64,000 nt of DNA, taken from Aerococcaceae bacterium NML190073. GTDB taxonomy: Bacteria; Bacillota; Bacilli; Lactobacillales; Aerococcaceae. Under the pieces are notes generated by a model. The model was not told the origin of the DNA. It made no database searches and saw only the letters and a list, made by a program, of their open reading frames with translations. Each line of letters begins with the position of its first letter. Position 1 is the stretch's first letter. Shown here one piece after another: positions 32,156 to 39,163 of the stretch. The stretch lies in NCBI GenBank assembly GCA_026131555.1, contig JAMXJH010000003.1, positions 1 to 64,000 of the forward strand, in the 5' to 3' direction. A program made the translations under genes and the position numbers.

Positions 32156-34143
32156 TGGCAAGGCAAGAGGTTCAATTCAGTAGAACGTACTTCTTAAATA
32201 CATGGCTGACATTGGATATTGACGTTGTAGGTCAGAGTATTGAGCAAAATCATTCGACTATTCGATATGTTGTAGCGATGGAGCGTAGAGACAACTGGAA
32301 TGACAACTTTTATTCTCACAATGGGCAATTGACATTCACAATCAACAATATCGATGTTGGTGGTGGGGGCATTTCATGGGATATACGTTCTCATCCGTAT
32401 AGCTCTAAGCGTGTCATCATTAAAGAGGGAACTGTAAATGTGCCGCATAATAATGACGGCACGCAGTCGCTAAATTGGTCGTTGAGATACGATGCGAACA
32501 CCGCTACTTTCAATTGGGGCGATGGTGAGGTTGTCACGCTGAACGGGAATTCAGGGTTAAATACAATTCCACGCGCTTCAAGCATTAGTGCGCCAAATGG
32601 CACAATCGGAAGTTCAATTCCTATCACGATTACACGCGCAAGCAATCACTTTACGCATGCGATACGTGTGAAATATCACGATATAAATCAAGTGATTGCG
32701 AATAATGTTGGCACGTCATTTACATGGATACCGCCAATGAGTTTTTGTAACAAAATTCCGAATGCTAATTCGTCATGGGCAACACTTGTAGTAGAGACCT
32801 ACTCTAATGGTGTTCATGTGGGAACTAAGGAAATAACCATAACGCTTAACGTGCCGGATTCGGTAAAACCACGATTAGGGAGCATTACATTGACTGATAC
32901 GCATGCTAAAGCAAGTCAAATTGTTCCGGGTAATTCATTCGTGCAAATCCTAAGCAATATCCGAGTGGCTTTCAATAATTATGTTGGTGCTTATGGGTCA
33001 ACAATCCAATCTTTTAAGGCGCAAATAGTCAACAAGAATAATTTGACTACTAGCAATGGTGGATTGCTAGGGGCAATGGACTTTAGTGGTTCTTATCAAA
33101 TTGTTGCGACCGTTACAGACAGTCGTGGGCGAACAAGTGAACCCGTTCGAGTCAATATTACGGTTGTTCCGTATCATGCGCCTATCATCAGTTTTGATGG
33201 CACAAGAAGTGGTGCAAACAACACTACAATAACACTCAATCGAAGTATCAAAATTGCACCTGTTATTGTCAATGGTCGTCAAGTGAATACAATGACTTTG
33301 CGATTTAAGACGAAGTTGTTAAATGGTGCTTATACCAACAACTCTGGTGCAGGTGGAACATGGACAACTATTCATCAACTACTAGCTTCAAATGCGAATT
33401 TAGCAGGTGTATTCGCCGCCGACCAAAGCTATGAAGTGGTAGGGATACTAACGGACAACTTCAATGTATCGAGTGAATTCAAGATTATCGTGGGTACTGA
33501 GAAAGTTGTGATGTCTTATTGGTATAACGGTGTAGGTATCAAGAAAATTCACGAGCGCGGCGCATTGGATGTGGGTGGCGATATTTATGCGAATGACAAG
33601 CCAATCCAACAGCATCAGCTCACTAATCACAATGGAACAATTAAACAGGCAACTGGAGATTGGAATAACTATAGTGAAACTGGATTGTATTGGGGAAGGA
33701 ATTTAGCAAACGGTCCTCACAAAACGCATGAATGGGTTTATATGCGTGTTACAAAGTATGATTCTGAAGGAAAATGGGTTCTTCAGGAAGCTGTAGACTT
33801 TAATGGAAATGTGTCGGGGCAAAGGGTCAAAAATGGCGGCACTTGGCAAGCGTGGAACTACATTTACACAACAAGAACAGCGCCGCAAATCATGCAAGCA
33901 TTTCTCAGTGAGGATAATTATATTGAGTATAAATGGGGCGCTCAGTACGACATGAATACTTTCAAAAAAACGGGTCTTTATTTCGTGGGAAGTGGTAAAA
34001 ATTGCCCATGCAGAGGTCTCATGTTAGTTTCCAGAATATCCGGCAACGAGACCGCTCAAGTTATATTTGACGTGGATTCTAACAAAGTGTATCGACGCAT
34101 ATCAAATTGGCAGAATGGAGTGTGGGGCGCATGGATAAGTTGA
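32155..34143 (+). CDS. Tail fibre / receptor-binding protein (DUF859-like)
   Basis: A 662-aa minor structural protein. The N-terminal two thirds are a series of beta domains (FLNTWLTLDIDVVGQS, IPRASSISAPNGTIGSSI, SIPITITRASNHFTH) as in DUF859 proteins of streptococcal phages. The C-terminal 180 residues have W-rich, glycine-rich sequence (GDWNNYSETGLYWGRN and NGGTWQAWNYIYTT) found at fibre tips. Such a protein probably decides host range. It starts at ATG 32155, which shares its A with the Tal stop. Confidence 0.85.
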   Translation: MARQEVQFSRTYFLNTWLTLDIDVVGQSIEQNHSTIRYVVAMERRDNWNDNFYSHNGQLTFTINNIDVGGGGISWDIRSHPYSSKRVIIKEGTVNVPHNNDGTQSLNWSLRYDANTATFNWGDGEVVTLNGNSGLNTIPRASSISAPNGTIGSSIPITITRASNHFTHAIRVKYHDINQVIANNVGTSFTWIPPMSFCNKIPNANSSWATLVVETYSNGVHVGTKEITITLNVPDSVKPRLGSITLTDTHAKASQIVPGNSFVQILSNIRVAFNNYVGAYGSTIQSFKAQIVNKNNLTTSNGGLLGAMDFSGSYQIVATVTDSRGRTSEPVRVNITVVPYHAPIISFDGTRSGANNTTITLNRSIKIAPVIVNGRQVNTMTLRFKTKLLNGAYTNNSGAGGTWTTIHQLLASNANLAGVFAADQSYEVVGILTDNFNVSSEFKIIVGTEKVVMSYWYNGVGIKKIHERGALDVGGDIYANDKPIQQHQLTNHNGTIKQATGDWNNYSETGLYWGRNLANGPHKTHEWVYMRVTKYDSEGKWVLQEAVDFNGNVSGQRVKNGGTWQAWNYIYTTRTAPQIMQAFLSEDNYIEYKWGAQYDMNTFKKTGLYFVGSGKNCPCRGLMLVSRISGNETAQVIFDVDSNKVYRRISNWQNGVWGAWIS

Positions 34144-34499
34144 TGAAAGCAATTTATTTAGATTTAGATGAGCACAATAATGTTAAAGATGTTACTGAAA
34201 ATGAAACACCTTACTTATATTGTGAGGTTGAAGAAGAAGTTGAAATCAACTCAATTCGTGAATTTTTGGAGCTGGATAAATATGTAATCAGGTATGAAGA
34301 TGATTGCTTGGTTATTGTTGAAGAAAAAATCATTGTTAATCATGATGTGCATATTGATCCGCCACCGGATAAAAATCAAGAAATTAAAGATGAAATCGAA
34401 AGAATAAATAAACAACTACAGTCTTTACAGACAGCAGTTGACAACCTTCATGCAATGCTAAGTCATGAGGTTGAAATTGATGAAGGTGGTGACGTATGA
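34131..34499 (+). CDS. Hypothetical protein between fibre and holin genes
   Basis: A 122-aa acidic protein with many charged strands in the first 80 residues and a C-terminal coiled coil (EIKDEIERINKQLQSLQ). Start at 34131 after GGAGTGTGGGG; ATG 34143, which overlaps the fibre stop, is an alternative. Possibly a small baseplate part or a chaperone for the fibre. Confidence 0.65.
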   Translation: MDKLMKAIYLDLDEHNNVKDVTENETPYLYCEVEEEVEINSIREFLELDKYVIRYEDDCLVIVEEKIIVNHDVHIDPPPDKNQEIKDEIERINKQLQSLQTAVDNLHAMLSHEVEIDEGGDV

Positions 34500-34951
34500 C
34501 AGAATCATTGTTTACAATTCCCGTCATGCTACTAGATGGGATGATGACAAAAGAAGTGTTAGTAGCTTCTATTACAATTTTTGGTGGGGGGATTATGACT
34601 TTGCTTGGTACGATTGTTAAAGTGATTCTGGATAATCGAATTGCTAATAACGACTTTAAGCAGAAGTCATTAGACAAATTTGATGAAATAGCAAGTAAAA
34701 TTGATGACATTGATGAGAGAACCGTGCGCATTGAGCGAACAGCGTTAGAGAATCGTGATGGCATCAAGAAGTCGCAACGCAAAGATTTATTTGGCGCGCT
34801 ACAACGTGCGATATATAGAGGTTATACCACTATTCAAGAACGGACAGAACTGAGGTCCTTGTATGACTCATATGTTGGACTTGGTGGCAATGGACCAATT
34901 AAAGATTTATTTAATGAATATTTAGAATTACCGATTAAGGAGGAAAATTAA
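34496..34951 (+). CDS. Membrane protein next to the holin
   Basis: A 151-aa protein with a transmembrane segment at about 21-43 (EVLVASITIFGGGIMTLLG) and a charged, mainly helical cytoplasmic part containing IDDIDERTVRIERTALENRDG. Located between the fibre and the holin; it may assist lysis or be an XhlA-like partner. The assignment is positional. Confidence 0.6.
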   Translation: MTESLFTIPVMLLDGMMTKEVLVASITIFGGGIMTLLGTIVKVILDNRIANNDFKQKSLDKFDEIASKIDDIDERTVRIERTALENRDGIKKSQRKDLFGALQRAIYRGYTTIQERTELRSLYDSYVGLGGNGPIKDLFNEYLELPIKEEN

Positions 34952-34952
34952 A

Positions 34953-35360
34953 ATGGAACAATTAACACAAGTATTATTAAATGGTGCAATCAGTATTTTG
35001 GTGATTATTATCGGTGCAGTAGTCGAAAAGTTTAGAAAATGGTTAGAAGCTAAAACAGGGTTAGCAGGAATTAGAGTTGTTGAGATTGTGGCAAGCAATG
35101 TAGTTAGTGCCGTAGAGCAGATTACAAAAGACAAAAATGTAAAAGGTAAAGATAAATATGAAATGGCAGAGAGAATGGCAATTGATATTCTTCAATCTTA
35201 TGGCGTTAAAGTATCGCTCAAAGAATTGAGAGCAGTGCTAGAAGCCTCTGTAAAGGCAATGAATGATGGGTGGTCAGGTAAAATGTTACCCATCGAAACA
35301 GGAGTTGTTGAACTGGAGAACTCAACTAATGAAGAGCACGAAGTGATTGTAGAGGAGTGA
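34953..35360 (+). CDS. Holin, LLH family-like
   Basis: A 135-aa protein with one N-terminal transmembrane segment (LNGAISILVIIIGAVVEKFRKWL) followed by helices with ASNVVSAVEQITKDKNVKGKDKYEMA, the pattern of phage holins of the LL-H type. It would pierce the membrane to release the lysin encoded 8 bp downstream. The ribosome site is AAGGAGG. Confidence 0.85.
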   Translation: MEQLTQVLLNGAISILVIIIGAVVEKFRKWLEAKTGLAGIRVVEIVASNVVSAVEQITKDKNVKGKDKYEMAERMAIDILQSYGVKVSLKELRAVLEASVKAMNDGWSGKMLPIETGVVELENSTNEEHEVIVEE

Positions 35361-35367
35361 TATTATT

Positions 35368-36780
35368 ATGGCACTCATGTATAAAGGGGTGGCGCTCAGC
35401 GATGAGCGCCTATCCTTAATTAAAGAACTAGGAAAGCAACGAAATATTGACTATCGGTATTTACTGACTCAGTTATGGGTTGAAACGCAATGGGGTACGC
35501 ATCCACAAGCCGCATCAGCAAGAGCGGATAACAATTGGGCGGGTATTACATGGGGCAGTTATGTTACATGGAATCCGGAAGTTAAGAAGTCTAAAGGATT
35601 GGCAAGACCATCAAATGAGGGCGGTCACTATATTCACTATGAGAGTGTAGAGGACTTCTTGAAAGATTGGGTGTATCTACTTAGGCAAGGTGGCAATTAT
35701 GTAGTCGATGGCGCTAAAACCATTGAAGATTATACAAGGGGGTTGTTTGTCGTAGGTGGTGCGAAAGCTGACTATGCCGCAAGTGGCTATGAGCACTATC
35801 TCAATTTAATGCGGCAACATTTCTATGCGATATTTAGTAAAGGAGAGATTGATATGACAGTAAGCGCAGAGCAAGTATTGAAAGTAGCTAGAGACCATAT
35901 CGGCGCAACAAAGTATGGACCTATACATAAAGCGCTAGTAGACCGATACAATCGTGAGCATCCCTTACCACTAGGATATACACTAAAGTATGATGATGAC
36001 TGGTGTGATGCATTTGTGACTGTGGTGGGGATTCTCACAAAAGCGACTCATTTGATTGGTCGTGAGTGCGGTTGTGAGCGACATATCGAAATCTTTAAGC
36101 AGCTAGGCATTTGGATTGAAGATGGCAGGGTTAAGCCTGAAGCAGGATGGATTATTATCTGGAATTGGGATGATGTGACTCAGCCTAACGATGGATTTGC
36201 TGATCATATCGGATTCGTGGAATCCGTAAGCAACGGTATTATTACGACAATTGAAGGGAACACTTTTAAGGGTGGAGTATCGCAAGTAGGTCGTAATACT
36301 TTCAAAGTTGGTGATGGGCGCATTCGTGGTTATGCGAAACCTAAGTATAATTCAAATTCATCAGCGCCAATGGCGAATGAAACACCTAGCGAGGAACAAA
36401 GCGTAAAAAAACACTTTATCTGTACTATCAACGAGTTGCGTGTATTTGATAAGCCTAGTGGCTCAGCGAACATTGTGGATACTATCGCAAATGGTCAAGT
36501 TAAAAATATTGATAAAGTATTTCGTGATGGTAAATATTTATGGGGGAGCTATATCAGTTATGCTGGCGATAGACGATATACAACGCTAGAGAGCGCTGAC
36601 GGTCAGCGCAAATTCGTTCAGATTAAAGATGGCTATATTGACCATGCAACTTATAAAGTTGATAGCGATACTATCAAAGTATCCGAAACGCAAAAGGTTG
36701 GCGGTCAGCGTAATGTGGAGTTGAAGTCAAATGAATTTGAGCTTAATGGTGTAGTGTATGTTGTGAACAAGAAAGAATAG
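35368..36780 (+). CDS. Endolysin with glucosaminidase and CHAP-like peptidase domains
   Basis: A 470-aa lysin with two enzymes. Residues 1-155 are a glucosaminidase-type muramidase (LLTQLWVETQWGTHPQ, ADNNWAGITWG, GGHYIHYES). Residues 163-330 are a CHAP/NlpC-type peptidase with the cysteine in DDDWCDAFVT, a histidine in FADHIGFVES and EGNT downstream. A C-terminal SH3-like wall-binding region (about 350-470) follows. The second domain begins at M163 with its own ribosome site, so a shorter lysin may be made. No signal peptide, in keeping with a holin. Confidence 0.9.
   Translation: MALMYKGVALSDERLSLIKELGKQRNIDYRYLLTQLWVETQWGTHPQAASARADNNWAGITWGSYVTWNPEVKKSKGLARPSNEGGHYIHYESVEDFLKDWVYLLRQGGNYVVDGAKTIEDYTRGLFVVGGAKADYAASGYEHYLNLMRQHFYAIFSKGEIDMTVSAEQVLKVARDHIGATKYGPIHKALVDRYNREHPLPLGYTLKYDDDWCDAFVTVVGILTKATHLIGRECGCERHIEIFKQLGIWIEDGRVKPEAGWIIIWNWDDVTQPNDGFADHIGFVESVSNGIITTIEGNTFKGGVSQVGRNTFKVGDGRIRGYAKPKYNSNSSAPMANETPSEEQSVKKHFICTINELRVFDKPSGSANIVDTIANGQVKNIDKVFRDGKYLWGSYISYAGDRRYTTLESADGQRKFVQIKDGYIDHATYKVDSDTIKVSETQKVGGQRNVELKSNEFELNGVVYVVNKKE
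35842..35856 (+). promoter_or_regulatory. Internal ribosome site and ATG inside the endolysin
   Basis: AAAGGAGAG (35839-35847) precedes the in-frame ATG 35854 by a normal distance. It falls exactly between the glucosaminidase and peptidase domains and would yield a 308-aa product. Confidence 0.6.
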
Positions 36781-36810
36781 TTGTTGAGTAATCCACTTGA
36801 TTTAACTCAA

Positions 36811-36851
36811 AAGCCTACTATCTATATGTTAGATAGTAGGCTTATTTTTTT
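36811..36851 (+). terminator. Terminator of the late phage operon
   Basis: AAGCCTACTATCTA / TAGATAGTAGGCTT, a 14-bp perfect stem with a 5-nt loop and A-TTTTTTT after it, 30 bp past the endolysin stop. Confidence 0.92.
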
Positions 36852-36898
36852 GTAACAAAAATGTAATAATAATTATGCAAAAAAAGTTGCTAAAAGTG

Positions 36899-36927
36899 TT
36901 GACTTAAGCAACTTAAGTTGCTATAAT
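36899..36927 (+). promoter_or_regulatory. Promoter with perfect palindromic operator, right-end segment
   Basis: TTGACT (36899) and TATAAT (36922) are 17 bp apart. The spacer is filled by the perfect 16-bp palindrome AGCAACTTAAGTTGCT (36907-36922), and a further half-site AAGTTGCT lies at 36884. A strong promoter repressed by a dimeric protein is implied. A second palindrome AGGTTAA/TTAACCT lies at 36935-36952. Confidence 0.82.
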
Positions 36928-36976
36928 ATAATCAAGGTTAAGGAATTAACCTAATAAAAAAGAAAGGAGGAACTTG

Positions 36977-37087
36977 ATGAGTAAGCGGAAAAAGAAAAAG
37001 CCATTCAAGCTAAAACACAAAGTGACCTTCAAACTCAACCTTGTAATAATAGCAATTGAATGGCAAATCGAAAAGGTAGAAGCCTAG
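36977..37087 (+). CDS. Tiny basic peptide
   Basis: A 36-aa frame with an ideal AAAGGAGG site. It starts MSKRKKKKPFKLKHK and ends in a hydrophobic, then acidic stretch (NLVIIAIEWQIEKVEA). It is the first gene after the operator-promoter. It could be a small DNA or membrane-binding peptide; not recognised. Confidence 0.6.
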   Translation: MSKRKKKKPFKLKHKVTFKLNLVIIAIEWQIEKVEA

Positions 37088-37094
37088 CGCTTCA

Positions 37095-37124
37095 AGGGAG
37101 CGAAAGCTCCCTCCCCGAAAGGGG
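37095..37124 (+). ncRNA. Tandem GNRA-tetraloop hairpins
   Basis: AGGGAGC-GAAA-GCTCCCT (37095-37112) is followed at once by CCCC-GAAA-GGGG (37113-37124). Two perfect stems with GAAA tetraloops could stack end to end. No T-run follows, so a terminator is unlikely. An mRNA-processing or structured leader element is inferred. Confidence 0.5.
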
Positions 37125-37155
37125 TACACGCTTATTATATCATGAAAGTACAGCG

Positions 37156-37257
37156 ATGAGAATTAAAATGAGAATAGTCAAACAAAAGTTTGACTGGAAA
37201 GCTTTAGTTGCTTGGATTGTGCTAATTGGCACTATCGTATATTTCGTTACAAAGTAG
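37156..37257 (+). CDS. Tiny transmembrane peptide
   Basis: A 33-aa frame, MRIKMRIVKQKFDWKALVAW and on, with one transmembrane segment (ALVAWIVLIGTIVYFVT). The basic N-terminus should stay inside the cell. The ribosome site is weak (GAAAG). Size and composition resemble small toxin or regulatory membrane peptides, but there is no direct evidence of toxicity. Confidence 0.5.
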   Translation: MRIKMRIVKQKFDWKALVAWIVLIGTIVYFVTK

Positions 37258-37266
37258 GTGAATAAA

Positions 37267-37470
37267 ATGTTTGAAATGATAATCAATGAAGTAAGCAAAT
37301 TGTTAAACTCAGACATTACGAGCTATGAGATCAACAGACATACCGGCATTACAAGACAATTGATTGACAAGTATAGAAGTGGTAAATCAGAACTAAAAAA
37401 TATGACGTTAGAAACAGCAGAAAAATTATATACTTACGCTAAAAAAATAGAATATAAAAATGAGAAATAA
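37267..37470 (+). CDS. Small helix-turn-helix protein
   Basis: A 67-aa protein with the pattern SYEINRHTGITRQLIDKYRSG, typical of the Xre/Cro helix-turn-helix, then LETAEKLYTYAKK as the usual closing helix. ATG 37267 follows GGTGAATA. It could be the protein that binds the AGCAACTTAAGTTGCT operator upstream, or an excisionase-type factor; which one is not known. Confidence 0.7.
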   Translation: MFEMIINEVSKLLNSDITSYEINRHTGITRQLIDKYRSGKSELKNMTLETAEKLYTYAKKIEYKNEK

Positions 37471-37476
37471 AAAAGC

Positions 37477-37586
37477 CTTTACCCGCTGAGTTTGGCGACC
37501 TAGACGGGTAAAGAACAAGCAAACATCTGAGAGATGTTTACACTCGTAGTGTACATAAAACTCTTTCGGATGTCAAACGGAAAGAG
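37477..37586 (+). ncRNA. Structured leader with four hairpins
   Basis: Stem-loop B (CTTTACCCG/CGGGTAAAG, 37477-37513) has loop CTGAGTTTGGCGACCTAGA. It is followed by AAACATCT/AGATGTTT (37521-37539), TACACT/AGTGTA (37539-37553) and CTCTTTC/GAAAGAG (37561-37586). The last one pairs the AAAGAG of the next gene's ribosome site. Translation control or an origin-like function is possible. Confidence 0.5.
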
Positions 37587-37596
37587 GGAAAATGTT

Positions 37597-37971
37597 ATGT
37601 CAAAATTTAATGATTTCAGATTTGCAGGATTGGATGCAAAAAAACACTCAAATAAATATTTAACAATGAGACGAATTTCTGAAGATGGCAATAAAATTGT
37701 TGTGAAAGTAGGAGATAACCACCTTATCAAAACTAAATACGGTTATGCGTTAATCGTTGATGAAAAGCACGTAGTTTTTATCAAAGAATGGCAAGTTTCT
37801 GAGAATTATTATGGTAACGAAGTTGTTTTGGATAGAAATTTTTGGTCAGTGAAGCAGTGGGGTCAACACGATGCTTTCATCGGAATTGACGAAAAAGAAC
37901 ATGATTTTGACACTTGGGCAAGCGTTGCTAAGATTCAAGAAGAATCCGGAAATGAGGTTCGCTGGTCGTGA
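37597..37971 (+). CDS. Hypothetical protein coupled to integrase 2
   Basis: A 124-aa protein. ATG 37597 follows GAGGG, which lies partly in a hairpin. Predicted beta-rich (NKYLTMRRISEDGNKIVVKVG, YGYALIVDEKHVVFIKEW) with conserved-looking aromatic residues. It ends in GTGA overlap with integrase 2, so the two are translationally coupled, and it may be a directionality or accessory factor. No family is recognised. Confidence 0.65.
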   Translation: MSKFNDFRFAGLDAKKHSNKYLTMRRISEDGNKIVVKVGDNHLIKTKYGYALIVDEKHVVFIKEWQVSENYYGNEVVLDRNFWSVKQWGQHDAFIGIDEKEHDFDTWASVAKIQEESGNEVRWS

Positions 37972-38900
37972 AATTAGAGAAAGTATATAGTTTATGGTAT
38001 GAGCAATACCGCTTAAACGTTCGACCTAGCACTGCTTACCAAGTTGATAGGATGTGTCAAAATCATATCCTATCAGAATTGGGTGCTATTGAGATTTCAA
38101 GTATTGGTTGCAGAAAATTGCAACAATTAGTAAACTCGTGGTTTATGAATACAAGAAGGTACAGACTGAGAGTTTATTACTTGAAGAGTATTTTTGAATT
38201 TGCAGTGTCGCGAAAGCATATCAGACAAAATCCATTAGAAATGGTGGACATTCCGAAAATGAAGACATGGGAGCTTGAGAATTTTGAAAATTACTTCAAT
38301 AAAGAAGAGTTACTGTTGTTTTTATCGGTGGTGAAGCACGTAAAGTGGAGCGCTATGTTTAGAGTTTTAGCTTTTACCGGAATTCGTCAGGGGGAGTTGC
38401 TTGCTTTAACATGGGAAGATGTAAATTTTTCCAAAAATACTATTCGCATAAATAAGACGGTAGCGTGGTCAGAGGGGTTATATATTAGCGCACCAAAAAC
38501 AAAGCAAGCATTAAGAGATATTTCTCTTGATTGTGAAACGATAGAGCTGTTGAGACTATGGAAAAGAGAACAAGAAAATAGTTTTAAGCAGAGAAAGATT
38601 TTATTAACAGAAAAACAATTGATTTTTCCAACTGAAAAAGAAAATAAGCTAATGTTCGTCCAAACTATCAGAGTGATGATGCATAGGTTTCTAAAGGAAA
38701 CTAACTTAAAAAAGATAACGCCACATGGCTTAAGACATACTCACTGTAGTCTACTGCTTGAAGCTGGTGTTCCGATAGAAGTAGTCGCAAAAAGAATGGG
38801 TCATGCAAACGTTCAAACAACACTAAACATTTATGCGCATGTAACATCAAAAAGAGATGTTGAGGCTGTAGATTTACTTTCAAAATATATGAAGAAGTAA
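37968..38900 (+). CDS. Tyrosine site-specific integrase 2
   Basis: A 310-aa integrase starting at GTG (overlap GTGA). A core-binding helical domain at about 1-95 (EKVYSLWYEQYRLNVRPSTA) is followed by the catalytic domain: R140 (FTGIRQGE), lysines K177/K179 in APKTKQALRD, H253-x-x-R256 (HGLRHTHC), H279 (RMGHANVQTT) and Y289. Unlike integrase 1, no AP2-like arm-binding domain precedes it. It lies just inside attR, pointing out of the element. All catalytic residues are present, so it is likely active. Confidence 0.9.
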   Translation: MKLEKVYSLWYEQYRLNVRPSTAYQVDRMCQNHILSELGAIEISSIGCRKLQQLVNSWFMNTRRYRLRVYYLKSIFEFAVSRKHIRQNPLEMVDIPKMKTWELENFENYFNKEELLLFLSVVKHVKWSAMFRVLAFTGIRQGELLALTWEDVNFSKNTIRINKTVAWSEGLYISAPKTKQALRDISLDCETIELLRLWKREQENSFKQRKILLTEKQLIFPTEKENKLMFVQTIRVMMHRFLKETNLKKITPHGLRHTHCSLLLEAGVPIEVVAKRMGHANVQTTLNIYAHVTSKRDVEAVDLLSKYMKK

Positions 38901-38961
38901 AGGGCGTTTATTTTGTTATTGGTTCGGATCAATTAGAAATGGCAACTTTTAATAGTACGAT

Positions 38962-38979
38962 GTTGCACAAAAGTTGCAC
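38962..38979 (+). repeat. 18-bp repeat next to integrase 2 (copy of 1319-1336)
   Basis: GTTGCACAAAAGTTGCAC, identical to the copy by attL and in the same orientation. It is 52 bp inside attR. A partial inverted copy, GGCAACTTTT, lies at 38941. An integrase arm-site role is inferred. Confidence 0.6.
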
Positions 38980-39031
38980 AAGGTTATTAATAATGTTGAT
39001 TTATTGGGGATTCAATAGTATGCATTAAACT

Positions 39032-39043
39032 GATCGCCGGTAT
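39032..39043 (+). repeat. attR core (12-bp direct repeat)
   Basis: GATCGCCGGTAT, identical to 1184-1195 at the end of tRNA-Leu. It lies 131 bp beyond the integrase 2 stop codon. Confidence 0.85.
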
Positions 39044-39051
39044 ACTTAAAG

Positions 39052-39080
39052 AGACAAGGGAGTTACCCTTGTCTTTTTTT
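39052..39080 (+). terminator. Original terminator of the rRNA-tRNA operon
   Basis: AGACAAGGG / CCCTTGTCT, a 9-bp stem with loop AGTTA followed by TTTTTTT. It begins nine bases after attR, with no gene reading into it, so it is best explained as the terminator displaced from tRNA-Leu by the prophage. Confidence 0.85.
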
Positions 39081-39163
39081 GTGTGCGGATTGGAAAAGGG
39101 GAAGTGTGGGGGCGAGGACTTGATTAGGGGGGACTAACGATGCTGTGTTTCAAGTGTCTTTAC

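Larger units (their letters stand above)
1184..39043. mobile_element. Siphovirus-type prophage integrated in tRNA-Leu
   Basis: The element runs from the repeat at the 3' end of tRNA-Leu to an identical 12-bp copy at 39032. Inside is a full gene order for a temperate tailed phage: lysogeny, replication, late regulator, packaging, head, tail and lysis. Capsid, portal and protease are of HK97 type, and a long tape measure with Dit and Tal points to a long non-contractile tail. No essential module looks missing, so it may be inducible. One early gene carries an in-frame stop. Two complete integrases flank the same attachment site, which is unusual. Confidence 0.95.

Noticed and set aside
36781-36900. 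Search for a third att copy between lysin and the right-end module
   Set aside because: No GATCGCCGGTAT or near match was found, so a simple tandem of two elements is not supported by what I can see.
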